A stretch of DNA of 64,000 bases from Chondrilla cf. caribensis (lineage: Eukaryota > Porifera > Demospongiae > Chondrillida > Chondrillidae). The stretch spans positions 2,192,049-2,256,048 of the forward strand of contig OZ026554.1 in NCBI GenBank assembly GCA_964020155.1, given 5' to 3'. Position 1 is the stretch's first letter; each line of letters opens with the position of its first letter. A program made the translations under genes and the position numbers. The notes under the pieces are model-generated. The model was not told the DNA's origin. It did not search any database and saw only the letters and a program-made list of their open reading frames with translations. Below, in pieces: positions 35,943 through 46,283 of the stretch.

Positions 35943-36059
35943 ATGGTTATGGAAGATAATGAGTCTAGCAATGAGGAAGAGGAATCACCTCTGGTGGAGG
36001 AAATAAAAGAAGACTATGAATGGGACCCAATTTTGCAATTCTTTTTCTATTTTCAATGA
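35943..36059 (+). CDS. Putative exon of an acidic element protein, part 2
   Basis: After an ATAATTGTAG acceptor the frame reads M-V-M-E-D-N-E-S-S-N-E-E-E-E-S-P-L-V-E-E and ends IKEDYEWDPILQFFFYFQ and TGA, 38 codons. It is very acidic with an aromatic end. Phase 0 matches the donor at 35191. The same kind of acidic segment is common at the ends of transposase-like proteins, but I cannot assign a family. Confidence 0.35.
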   Translation: MVMEDNESSNEEEESPLVEEIKEDYEWDPILQFFFYFQ

Positions 36060-36324
36060 CATTGTATGTCACACCATTAATTTTGTTCATTGTAATTAAT
36101 ATTATTATGTGCATTATTTATTTTTATGACATAATATTGTAATGTAAATATAATTACATCATAAACAATAAAGTATAACTTGTACAGGAGAAAGTGCATG
36201 ACAATGCAACAACATACAGGTACTGTGTGTACTTTTATACGATAATCCCTACATCACATGAATTATGCAAATTCCTCCTATGGAAACAATAACAGCAGAA
36301 TGCTTAAAACACCAAACATGCATA

Positions 36325-36500
36325 TTCAAGGTGTGTGTGTGTGTGTGCACGCGCGCGAATGTGTGCATGTGTGTGTGCACGCGCGCGAATGTGTGCATGT
36401 GTGTGTGCACGCGCGCGAATGTGTGCATGTGTGTGTGTGTGCGACTGTGTGTGAGTGTGTGTTTGCGTGTGTGCGAATGTGTGTGAGTGTGTGTGTGCGT
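36325..36500. repeat. GT tract with a 30-bp repeat carrying CACGCGCGCG
   Basis: Three exact tandem copies of a 30-bp unit, each with TGTGCACGCGCGCGAATGTG, occur at about 36341-36430, followed by imperfect GT/GAGT sequence. The alternating purine-pyrimidine runs CACGCGCGCG and (GT)n favour Z-DNA. Confidence 0.8.
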
Positions 36501-36645
36501 GTACGATGAACTTTCCATTTCAGAATCTTCCTTGGAATCAGTCTTTCTTATGGGTCCTCTATACAGGATTAGGAAAACAAAAGAATAATGATGCATCAAT
36601 GACAAAACATTACATAAAATGTCAAAACATGGTCTAGTCAATTAA

Positions 36646-37566
36646 CAGACTGCTTGAAAATATGCTGTCAACACCATGACCATTGCACACAATACAGAGA
36701 TACAAAAATACAGAATGGTGGATACAGCCTGCTTAAAGATGAGCTCTCGACACCATGTACATTGCACACAATACACAGATACCAAAGTACAGCATGGTGG
36801 ATACAGCCTGCTCAAAGACGGGCTCTCGACACCATGTACATTGCACACAATACACAGATACAAAAATACAGAATGGTGGATACAGCCTGCTCAAAGACGG
36901 GCTCTCGACACCATGTACATTACACACAATACACAGATACAAAAATACAGCATGGTGGATACAGCCTGCTCAAAGACGGGCTCTCGACACCATGTACATT
37001 ACACACAATACACGGATACAAAAATACAGCATGGTGGATACAGCCTGCTCAAAGACGGGCTCTCAACACCATGTACATTGCACACAATACACAGATACAA
37101 ATATACAGCATGGTGGATACAGCCTGCTCAAAGACGGGCTCTCGACACCATGTACATTACACACAATACACAGATACCAAAGTACAGCATGGTGGATACA
37201 GCCTGCTCAAAGACGGGCTCTAGACACCATGTACATTACACACAATACACAGATACAACAGTACAGCATGGTGGATACAGCCTGCTCAAAGACGGACTCT
37301 AGACACCATGTACATTACACACAATACACAGATACAAAAATACAGCATGGTGGATACAGCCTGCTCAAAGACGGGCTCTCGACACCATGTACATTACACA
37401 CAATACACAGATACAAAAATACAGCATGGTGGATACAGCCTGCTCAAAGACGGGCTCTCGACACCATGTACATTACACACAATACACGGATACAAAAATA
37501 CAGCATGGTGGATACAGCCTGCTCAAAGACGGGCTCTCGACACCGTGTACATTGCACACAATACAA
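36646..37566. repeat. 79-bp minisatellite, about 11.6 copies
   Basis: The unit CACCATGTACATTRCACACA...GGTGGATACAGCCTGCTCAAAGACGGGCTCTCGA repeats with a period of 79 bp; copy-to-copy differences are few single bases, and the first two copies are the most diverged. Since 79 is 1 mod 3, each frame cycles through all three frames of the unit. All three + frames are nonetheless open for 189-289 codons. See findings. Confidence 0.9.
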
Positions 37567-37734
37567 AATGGAAATATTATATTCTAAATATAGCTTAAAA
37601 TGCAATAACAATCTTATCCAATAATAATATTATTAAATTTACTAAACTAAAAGTATAATAGGCATTTCTTGATGGACGCTTACCGGTTGCTAGCACTAGT
37701 GCTGTTAATCATGAGTACGAAATATGGAATACCG

Positions 37735-37920
37735 TCAAACGAGATTGATGAATAAGAAGTCCAGCTGGAGATGAAACTTCGAAACGCTGTCTAGCGATCC
37801 AGTTATTCTTTCAACTAAAACTGCCCTACAGTCTGCGGTAAAGGCCTGTTCCCCGCGTAAATCGGCAATATAAAGTTCACGCCCTTGCTCAGTTGGATTG
37901 CGCTGGATACTTGAGTTCAT
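37735..37920 (-). CDS. Minus-strand exon-like ORF in the large element
   Basis: A 61-codon minus-strand frame from ATG reads M-N-S-S-I-Q-R-N-P-T-E-Q-G-R-E-L-Y, then IADLRGEQAFTADCRAVLVE and SLDSVSKFHLQLDF. Composition is that of a soluble protein and the CpG content is above the background. It is divergent from the + strand exon-like pieces of the element, so the element may carry two genes or a captured host exon. Family unknown. Confidence 0.3.
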   Translation of the reverse strand: MNSSIQRNPTEQGRELYIADLRGEQAFTADCRAVLVERITGSLDSVSKFHLQLDFLFINLV

Positions 37921-38021
37921 TCAGAGGGGCGTACACATTTCTAGTCGAAAATGTTCTCTCAGACTCCACATTTTATTCGACGCCATTGTCATCGCGCAAT
38001 CATGGATTAAATGACTAACAG

Positions 38022-38372
38022 AGTAACTCGTCGGACGCAGGAAGGAAGAACCACGATGTCACTCTTCGCCAGAACACGAAGCAAAGCGAAGAAATGGCTC
38101 AATTGAGAACGGACAACGAAAATTTGCAACGGGAACTTGAGTCGATGAAAGAAAATATTAATCGGAACTCTCAAGTTACAGCTGTGCCTATATTACGAGG
38201 GATCAGCTACTCTAGAGTTCCACCAGATGTGTCTATTAGTTTCATACACCTTGTTACTTGGTGTGCTTATAACCTGGGCTTACCTTATCACTTTTATTCC
38301 ACCTATATAGATGACAGTCAGATTGCGACACAGCACGTTTACATCTACAGATTTCTTCGATGGAAAGCTTAG
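38022..38372 (+). CDS. Coiled-coil exon-like ORF in the large element
   Basis: After the acceptor-like ACTAACAG (38014-38021) the + frame is open to 38372. The first 60 codons read like protein: a basic, asparagine-rich start (RKNHDVTLRQNTKQSEEM) and a heptad-like helix, MAQLRTDNENLQRELESMKE. The remainder (FIHLVTWCAYNLGLPYHFYS) resembles AT-rich read-through, so a donor probably lies around 38200. Further exon-like pieces follow at 38486-38640, with W-Q-Q-V-E-K-N-I-L-K-T-K before a GTAGGT donor. Confidence 0.35.
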   Translation, partial: SNSSDAGRKNHDVTLRQNTKQSEEMAQLRTDNENLQRELESMKENINRNSQVTAVPILRGISYSRVPPDVSISFIHLVTWCAYNLGLPYHFYSTYIDDSQIATQHVYIYRFLRWKA

Positions 38373-38485
38373 GTATACTTCTTTGAGCATGGACAAATGG
38401 CATATTTTTATTATATATAATTTTTTGCAAGCTTATCCATTACATTTTACCTATTATTAGCTACAACCACCCTAAGTATACTGCT

Positions 38486-38830
38486 GTGCAGCAAAAACTG
38501 ATCTTACTCATGTCTTATATGAAAGTCGACGCTGAAAGGTGAATGACAGTCACTCTGATCGCTGGCAACAAGTGGAGAAGAACATTTTGAAGACAAAAAA
38601 TGACAAAATCAGCAAAATGCAAGTAGGTAAATTGTAATACAGTGACAGTTAGACTGTCATAATTATCTGACATGTATGTAAAATTTTACATTGCAGGTGT
38701 TTACTCGATGTTCAAAATATCTAAAACCATATGAACGTATCAAATGGCAGGATATCTCATATATCAATTTATGAGTGAGAAAGCGTAGATGATGACCATA
38801 TGATCCGCCACACATTACCTTGGAGATCAG
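38486..38830 (+). pseudogene. Degenerate exon-like pieces of the element protein
   Basis: One frame gives YTAVQQKLILLMSYMKVDAE; after a one-base shift the next gives NDSHSDRWQQVEKNILKTK and ISKMQ before GTAGGT. Near 38698 another frame reads R-C-S-K-Y-L-K-P-Y-E-R-I-K-W-Q-D-I-S-Y-I, then stops, and PYDPPHITLEIRW. These look like successive exons of one protein with several inactivating changes. Family not recognised. Confidence 0.3.
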
Positions 38831-38975
38831 ATGGTGAGTAAAATACATTATGATGATATGTACTATTCAATAAATGTCAAATGTACTTCAGTTGGTACAG
38901 AATTAAACACATGGGTCAAAAAAACGGATAAGAGATGTGAAAAGGCACTAAAAAGTTTTTAGAAGATGCAAGTAG

Positions 38976-39128
38976 AAGGGTCACCCTACCACCTCCTCCT
39001 GGACCTCAGTGGGCCTGAAATTGGGTGGTACAGTCAGCACTGCAGGGAATACAAGTTCAAGTTCAAGTGCTTGTCAAGAAACAAGTAATAGAAGCAACTT
39101 TGTGAGTAGTAGCTCTGACTCTGAATAA
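38976..39128 (+). CDS. Serine-rich C-terminal exon-like ORF
   Basis: Fifty codons open from a stop at 38973 to TAA at 39126-39128. The end, GGTVSTAGNTSSSSSACQET followed by S-N-R-S-N-F-V-S-S-S-S-D-S-E, has the look of a disordered, acidic protein C terminus. A proline-rich frame (LPPPPGPQ) overlaps its start, so a frameshift or splice site near 39010 is likely. It is the last coding-like piece before the right-hand subterminal repeats. Confidence 0.35.
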   Translation, partial: KGHPTTSSWTSVGLKLGGTVSTAGNTSSSSSACQETSNRSNFVSSSSDSE

Positions 39129-39590
39129 CTATACTTAGTCTAGTAATATTAACATTTAGTTTAGTACGTATTTAAGATTGATTTTTATAACTTAGAGGCT
39201 TATATTCATTTATTGTTGTTTGGAAAATACTTCAAACTCGATACGTGCTTTCACTGAAACAGTTCAACATATATAATTCTCTATTGATACGAATAGAGAG
39301 AATTCATATAAGCCTATAAATCCATACCTGGAGGATTTTCAGCCACTACTGCATGGGGCAAAGAAATCTGGACGTTACCGTCTATCACAAATACGGGCAC
39401 ACATCGTCACATCCTCAACGTTATAGACGATACTAATACGGTAATTCCCGTAGTAAGACTGTGCCATTACGGGACATAGACGTGCCCGTCGTCACACTAA
39501 CGGGAACACGTATTTTTCCCGTTGTATACGCATATACGGGACCGTATATAATATGGACGGTACACGTATTAGCGGCTTGTTTTTCCTGTG

Positions 39591-40615
39591 CCAAAAGGGA
39601 TAAATGAGGAACTACAAGTGAGAATTGGATTGGCAGTTTGAACGTAGGAGACATGTTCAATGGTAATTGCTATAAACATTGTAAAGTGATATGCATTGCC
39701 AGTAGTAACACAAACTGCATTATAGGTGAATACACTAGGTGATGATCTCCTTACACATAAATTCTATATTGCTAGAGATGAAAAATACAGACAGAATCTT
39801 TGTGCAAATGTATACATGCGCTGTCTGTCTAACACATGCACATACACAATGTCAATGAACATAAACAGGACATACTCATGGATGTACAACACCGTTACAC
39901 ACACATCAGAAGAGACCACACAGTTGAATTGTTGACCTTCCCATTATAATTGGAGGCCACACAAATGAGCCTGTTGACCACCATATTCATGAGAGATAAG
40001 AAAGTAGTCTTGGGTATCACAGACCCACTTGTTTGTGTGTGTGTGTGTGAGAGAGAGAGAGAGTGCGTGTGTGTGTGAGTGTGCATGCATGCGTGTGTGT
40101 GTGTCTCATGTATGAATATGTAATATATTATATGCATTTGTACACTGATGTGCGTACGTGAATTTGACATACATATAACAAATATTACTCAATGGCTTCA
40201 CTTAAGGTTTCACTTAATTTTATTATCATGCAATTATATTATTAGGATCTATTATTTAATTAGTGTGTACATTGTCAGGATTCATTTAATTGAGTTATCA
40301 TGCAGTCATATAAGGATCTAATATTTAATTAGTGTGTACTTAGTCAGGTACGAGTGTTGGCATGTATGCTATGTACATTTGCCTGATTCAGCACAAGATG
40401 TGCATATTACCAAAACTCAGTTCAACTAGAGGATGATGAACCACTTTGGTTCATTTGCAGTCGTAAGGACTCTGTCTTAATTGATGGAGACCCAAAACGG
40501 GGGGAGATAGCAGATACATGCCATTGACTTGCATGAACAACCAATTCAAGTTCCATTTGTATGAATTTGCATGTGCATTTGTTTATGTGTGCGAACAGTG
40601 TACACTGTACATGTG

Positions 40616-40686
<71 letters not shown>

Positions 40687-41069
40687 ATGTGTGCATGTGT
40701 GTGTGTGTGTGTGTGTGTATGAATGTGAATGCATCATATGTATGCATGCATTTGCACACTGGTGTGTGTAGGTGAATATGAATACATATAATAGATAGTG
40801 CAAAATGGCTTCACTTAAGGTTTCATTTAATTGAGTTATCATGCAGTGATATAAGGATCTAATATTTAATTAGTGTGTACATTGTCAGGTATGAGTGTGT
40901 GCATGTATGCTATGTAAATTTGCCCGATTCAGCACAAGATTACAATCACAACAATATTAGCATGCAGCTACAAAATGTCAAATCAAGAGGCAAGTATAAA
41001 TGTAAGTTTCAAGAGTATACATGTACATTTGCAATTTTTTGTTTGTGTACATATGCGTTTCTAATATCA
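39591..41069. repeat. Intergenic repeats upstream of gene 4
   Basis: The stretch resumes the interrupted block (GGAACTACAAGTGAGAATTGG) and passes through the standard upstream repeats. The segment with CAGTCATATAAGGATCTAAT is present two to three times (40230, 40310, 40850), showing local tandem duplication. A (GT)n tract of about 100 bp lies at 40611-40720. No gene seen. Confidence 0.5.
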
Positions 41070-41999
41070 TAGGTTTCAAGGCTGACATACATAACATGCA
41101 AACATACAACACAGTCAGATTTAAGTATAGTACACAGATTGGATTATTATGTACAGCAACCTTGAAAGGGATAGAGAGTGCATCCAAAACTCAGTTCAAC
41201 TAGAGGATGATGAACCACTTTGGTTCATTCGTGTGATGACTGAATCTCTCTCTTGGGTAACATTGATAGTAGGGTCCACATTCAGAATCCATATGCTTCA
41301 CACAGTATCCAACCAAACACACACAGAAGAAAACTGAAAATAACCAGCACATTAGAAGCCTTATGAAATATCATGTGTGTGACCTTTGAAAGTCGCCTAC
41401 TCTGGCTGTAAACAACCTCTACTATCAGTGGTCCCTCTAGCTATAGACAGTGCAAGGATCGACTGTCAGAGGAAAAGAAAGAAGGGGAGGATATCCAGAA
41501 AGTTGCGATGAGATGACACCTTTTCATTAGTTGGCTACATAGACCATACCTACATACCCTCCTCCTGCTTTTTGTATGATGTCATCACAAAGGTGTACAA
41601 AAGGAATGACTAGTTAGCTACAGTTATGGCACCAAACCACTTCACTTCATTCACGTGGTGATGGAAGGGTTCTCTTGAGGAACATTGACAGGAAAGTGTA
41701 GAGAATAATTCCTTCACATAAGTATACAACCCAACACAGACAGGAGGAAGGCTTGTTAGTGAAAAGCACAGAATGTGGGGTCAGTTCTGTTATTACCCAT
41801 AAAACAGTCTATTCTGCCAGGAATGCTATTAATAGTATTGTATACTAGGAATCTGACTTGTGCTTCAGATGTGTACATTGTCAATGAATATCATTAAACG
41901 TGGGTGTGTCCTCCAAATGACTATTAAATTAGTCTGTTCTGCTGTGGTTACCACAAACTAGCACTAGCAAACTGAGTGTGTTGGCTGGAGCTACAAGTT
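41070..41999 (+). promoter_or_regulatory. Gene 4 upstream region and proximal promoter/5'UTR
   Basis: The distal block is at 41075-41600, the second block at 41637-41790 and the proximal promoter at 41895-41999. The palindrome TGTGGTTACCACA is at 41943-41955. Between the first two blocks is a 20-bp footprint of exon 1 (41617-41636, see findings). An extra A in the leader (CTACAAGTTATGG versus CTACAGTTATGG) sits four bases before the ATG. Confidence 0.5.
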
Positions 42000-42243
42000 A
42001 TGGCACCAATTGTAAAGGTCTTTCTACAAGTGGCTCTTTTGTGCTATGTGGTGACTACCAGTATCGGGAGTAGCATTGACTTGCAAAAGGCATTAGCCAC
42101 ACTTCAGAAGGAAGTGGAGGATCTCAAACAGCAGTCTCAACAAGAAATGAATTCTTTGGTGACTGAGCTGAATGAGCTGAGGCAGCAGTCGAAACAGGAA
42201 ATCAAGTTACTTCACAAGAGATTAGAGCAAATTGAAGCAAAAG
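42000..42243 (+). CDS. Gene 4 exon 1: signal peptide and coiled coil
   Basis: Residues 1-81 of a predicted 419-aa short collagen: M-A-P-I-V-K start, the common signal core, then I-D-L-Q-K-A-L-A and the coiled coil, with E-M-N-S-L and H-K-R-L as its own changes. The donor is AAAG|GTTAGT in phase 1. The upstream frame is shifted by the extra A in the leader, which confirms that translation starts at this ATG and not at any upstream codon. Confidence 0.85.
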
Positions 42244-43760
42244 GTTAGTAGCACTGAGGTTCATTGCAAACTATTTGTACAGTGCCATATCCTGGCTGTG
42301 ACCAGAAATAGTACAGTGTCACTCCAGCTGGTGTCTTACCCACAATACCATTTGATTATAGTATCTCTGTATAAGTAATAAATGTCTCAGAAAAATTATG
42401 TGTTAGCAAGCTAAAGGTCCCTTAGCCATTGCTGACAAATTAATTATTTTAAATCAAACAGAGTTATGTGGTTTTGATCTTGTTGGTCCTCGGTATACGG
42501 GTCCATGAAAAAAAATTGAGATGAGAGTGTTATCAGTAAGAATATTGCCTTTTCCTGATTGTTTCCTCATTGATACCCACTGTCAGTATGGTCTATCTAG
42601 CTAGCCCGCCTTTCACACATGCCCTACGGGCATTAAGGGCGAGAGAAGTCTTCTGTACTTGCTACCCATGGGGAATGTGCAGGGACAGGCCAGCTAGCTA
42701 GACTAATGTCAGTGGATAGTGAATGGTTGGTTAATATTAATCACCAGTCATAATTAAGTGGGACTAACTGTAAAAGCAATCACACTTATTACAAGTTTCA
42801 GGTACAGTTGTTGAAGTACAAAATTGAAGCCATGGAATGAAGGTTATGTACAATAAGGTGGCTTCTGCTTCACTAACTTAATTTATTCCTGTAATTAATC
42901 AATTTGCTTGGGCTATTAATAATGATCAGATTCGAAATGAAAATCAATTATTGATTAATTAATTGTCCCAGCACTGCTATAAACCTAAAGTATACTGCTG
43001 TTACAATCATTGTGGTGTGTACGTGCGTGTATGTGCATGTGCACTGTGTATAATGTGTGTAATATGTGTGTGTGTGCATGCATGTGTACATACAGTGTGG
43101 ATGCATGCATATTCCTTACAAATATTAGGCCAGACATCCACCCTTTCTTCCTAGGATGTCATGTGGGTTAACATCAGATTGTATTATCAGTGGTTTGGGC
43201 TAGAGTAGTTCAAAATTATAGTAAAATTATAAGTTAGTTTGTTAACAAGTGTGTGTGCACAAAACTGTGCTATAATTGTTACTATTTATGGTGTATATGA
43301 AGGGAGTACATGTGAGAGAGGGGTATACATTATAATTATAATATATTAATTATATTTTATTAAAATGTGATTTATATGGATTTATCATTAATATTATAAA
43401 ATTTGTTACTTCTGCCAATTCATCACTTCATACAATTAGAGCACAATAAACAATGTGTACATAATATGGAAAATAAATGTAATTATAATTTTTATTATAT
43501 TACACAAATACTGAACTTCCTGAAACTATAAATAGATATAAAGTGCCACTTAAAATATCTTATGGCTAGCAGTTCCCCATGTTAATTAAAAACACCTGAT
43601 ACCTGATTTTACTGAACTATTTAAAAGTATTTTAGGCAGCACTAGCTTTACCTAACAGTTCCGAATATCTCTCATTTTCCAAATAATTTCCTTATTATAA
43701 TAATTAAAATATACTCATGTTACACACAACCTTGAGACATAGTCCTCTTGTCTTTAACAG
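42244..43760 (+). other. Gene 4 intron 1
   Basis: The shortest intron of the array, 1.52 kb. It holds a decayed alternative exon (from about 42412; acceptor AGCAAG kept, TGA after about 32 codons), a 107-bp TAGTCT-family MITE (42599-42705) and the conserved 3' part. From 42346 onwards it is the start of the 11.7-kb duplicated unit. No THAP element. Confidence 0.7.
42599..42705. mobile_element. TAGTCT-family MITE in gene 4 intron
   Basis: Ends TGGTCTATCTAGCTAGCCCG and GCCAGCTAGCTAGACTA are inverted repeats of the same family as 10899 and 29737. The interior has its own small palindrome, GCCCTACGGGCATTAAGGGC. The duplicated copy in gene 5 is at about 54267-54391. Confidence 0.65.
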
Positions 43761-44776
43761 AATTGCACAAACCTCTACAAAGAATGAGACGTGGAGGAGG
43801 CACTGTTTCCCCAACACCTCAATCTTGCACTTGTCCACCTGGACCACCTGGACCACCTGGTACAGCTGGACCAAAAGGTGAAAAGGGACAGCCTGGAAAT
43901 CGAGGCAAAATAGGAGCAATGGGATTGAAAGGAACAGATGGTGAGAAGGGTGAAAAGGGAGATAAAGGACCCAAAGAAACGGGTGGACAGAAAGGTGAAC
44001 CAGGAGTAAAGGGATTGCGAGGACCACCAGGAAGTGATGGAAAGATAGGTGAACCAGGACTAAAGGGATCACAAGGACTGCCAGGACAACCGGGACTCAA
44101 TGGAACCAAGGGAGAACAGGGTGAACAAGGAGATCGAGGAGTTAATGGAACAAAGGGTGAACGTGGAGAAATAGGACAATCAGGAAATAATGGACAGAAA
44201 GGTGAACCAGGGCTGAAAGGACTAAATGGAGATAGAGGATCAAAAGGAGACATAGGACCCCAAGGACCACAGGGAAATAGAGGACCAAAAGGAGACATAG
44301 GACCTCAAGGAGACATAGGACCACCAGGACCACAAGGAGATAGAGGAAAGCAAGGACCACCAGGACCAAGAGGACAACAAGGAGACATAGGACCACCAGG
44401 ACCACAAGGAGATAGAGGAAAGCAAGGACCACCAGGACCAAGAGGACAACAAGGAGACATAGGACCACCAGGACCACAAGGAGACATAGGATCCCGAGGA
44501 CCACAGGGAAATAGAGGACCAAAAGGAGACATAGGACCACCAGGACCACAAGGAGATAGAGGAAAGCAAGGACCACCAGGACCAAGAGGACAACAAGGAG
44601 ACATAGGACCACCAGGACCACAAGGAGATAGAGGAAAGCAAGGACCACCAGGACCAAGAGGACAACAAGGAGACATAGGACCACCAGGACCACAAGGAGA
44701 CATAGGACCCCTAGGACCACAAAGAAATAGAGGACCAAAAGGAGACATAGGACCACCAGGACCACCAGGACCATAA
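43761..44776 (+). CDS. Gene 4 exon 2: collagen domain with 72-bp modules
   Basis: Residues 82-419: [14 protein letters not shown], furin-like R-M-R-R, C104-T-C106 and about 103 triplets to G-P-P-G-P and TAA. Four near-identical copies of a 24-residue module ([14 protein letters not shown] around its centre) lie in two pairs between 44320 and 44700, separated by an R-G-P-K-G-D-I spacer, so the C-terminal half grew by repeated duplication. Two glycines are replaced: G-P-K-E-T-G (Gly to Glu, near 43973) and G-P-Q-R-N-R (Gly to Arg, near 44722). AATAAA lies at 45029-45034. Confidence 0.9.
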
Positions 44777-45899
44777 TTAAGGAGAGGGAGAGTTGCGGTA
44801 TCAGATATTATCATAGGGAATGTAATGATCATCAACAAATTTACAAACATCAGATCGAAAGTTAATGAAAAGAAATAAGTACAACTTTTACAATTAATTT
44901 TTCACTATTGGTGATGTAATTGTAATCAGTGCATTTGTGATTGCAGGTAGATATTTATTATGATTATTGCGGATAACCTCTAAGTAGTAAACGGGTAACA
45001 CTGCATAATATCTAAGTTGATCTAATTCAAATAAACTGTTACAGTAATTAAATTTCGATCTGATATTTTCAATAGGAGTGTCAGAGATAACATTTTGCAT
45101 TAAAAGTCAAGAATAATAACTGACACACAACCTATAAACAGGCAGACATATGTACAAGTAGTGGAATCTACCCAAGTGTTTGGAATGTTTATGTGAGAGG
45201 TAAACAAAGGCAGAGACAGAACACATCTTTGACGCAAGTTTGCAAATTCCTCACTTAACAGGCATATATATATTTTCGCTTGAGTTGAACTGCCATTGTA
45301 CAGACCCTTCAAGAATGCCAAAAATGCCAGCATTTTTTATTTAATTAATATCGAATTACTTGTTTTATAGAATCTGATACAAATACTTACAAAATAGTGT
45401 GGTAAAAATACTCAAAATATAGGTATGTGTGTAAAATAAACAATTGAATGATTCCCAATGCATATATGACAACTTCCTGCACTAATACATAGGTCTTCTT
45501 ATAAACATAACATGCAATCATGCTGAAGCTATAACATAAAGATGAATTTAGCAAACTTAAACACAATTGGGCTGGGATTCATTGCATGTGTGTCATTGGG
45601 CTCGGATGTTGTGTGTATATGTGTGCTCATGGTATGCCAGTTTGGTCATATATACATAGAATGTTCTAAATAGGAATTTTCACTAAAGGTGATTGGATTG
45701 GCGAAAAGGATCAATCACATAAATATACAAAATTGTACATATGTGTAGAAACAATTCTCATACAATATAATTAACAGCAATGAACAGTGAATATATAATA
45801 ATTATAAGTACATGCTGAAAACCAATGCTGCTTAGTACATATTGTGCACTGTCAATGAATTTTGATTTTACAAACATACATTTATACAATCACTAAATA
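44777..45899. repeat. Gene 4 downstream block, unit A
   Basis: The first 102 bases continue in frame after the stop as a decayed tail (see findings). The rest is downstream block and AT-rich sequence repeated almost base for base at 56359-57480. I see no gene. Confidence 0.6.
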
Positions 45900-46205
45900 T
45901 GCATATTCATTATGTGCAATGTTTAACTGTTTCTTCAATCTCATCCATAAGCAACTCAGATTCCGTCAATTCATAGGAATACATCCCTTAATAATCAACA
46001 GTGAGTATATATTAACAGTTAAGATGCGTAGATCTTGGTCAACTATATCCTTGCAGGAATCTTCAGGCACCTTAGAGCCTCCTCCTAAAACTAAAGTGTA
46101 CATAGTGGATCATTCAGTCCACAGAACACTCAGCTTGCAGGCACAAATCACAATCAGTGGCTACCTCCCCGAGGTCAGAACCCTCAGTACATGCAGAGAC
46201 GGTGA
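45900..46205 (-). pseudogene. Ig-like relic, copy 3
   Basis: The minus strand reads V-S-A-C-T-E-G-S-D-L-G-E-V-A-T-D and later K-V-P-E-D-S-C-K-D-I-V-D-Q-D-L-R-I-L-T-V-N, aligning with copies 1 and 2, but frames change repeatedly and the D-x-G-x-Y strand is destroyed by a stop. A near-identical relic is at 57480-57785 in the duplicated unit. Confidence 0.45.
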
Positions 46206-46228
46206 TTTAATTATGGAATGTAGCACCT

Positions 46229-46283
<55 letters not shown>

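Larger units (their letters stand above)
34733..39590. mobile_element. ~4.86-kb TIR element with ACGG/CCGT subterminal repeats
   Basis: The ends CACAGGAGAAAGC (34733) and, inverted, CACAGGAAAAACAAGC (to 39590) are similar. The flanks, CTTGTCTCAAATACACCA on the left and CCAAAAGGGATAAATGAGG on the right, are continuous in the paralogous block at 20845-20885, so the insertion is well bounded, although the target duplication is not clear. Both terminal ~250 bp are dense in ACGG/CCGT and ATACGG/CCGTAT motifs in both orientations, as in subterminal transposase-binding arrays of CACTA-like elements. The interior has exon-like coding fragments, a GT satellite, a 30-bp repeat and a 79-bp minisatellite. 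A weaker copy of the left end, ACAGGAGAAAGTGCATGACA, is at 36185. No DDE domain was recognised. Confidence 0.55.

Noticed and set aside
35385..37566. A CRISPR-like array
   Set aside because: Units are contiguous tandem repeats with no unique spacers, in an animal genome.
36654..37624. The 189-289-codon repeated-peptide ORFs as ordinary genes
   Set aside because: All three frames are equally open and follow a 79-bp minisatellite; there is no signal that one frame is preferred, so I report it as a satellite with a curious property.
44774..44779. Programmed stop-codon read-through at the collagen stops
   Set aside because: TAA-TTA is not a known leaky context, and in genes 1-3 the tail is out of frame; decay of an ancestral C terminus is simpler. 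Kept as a finding about the tail, not as a read-through claim.
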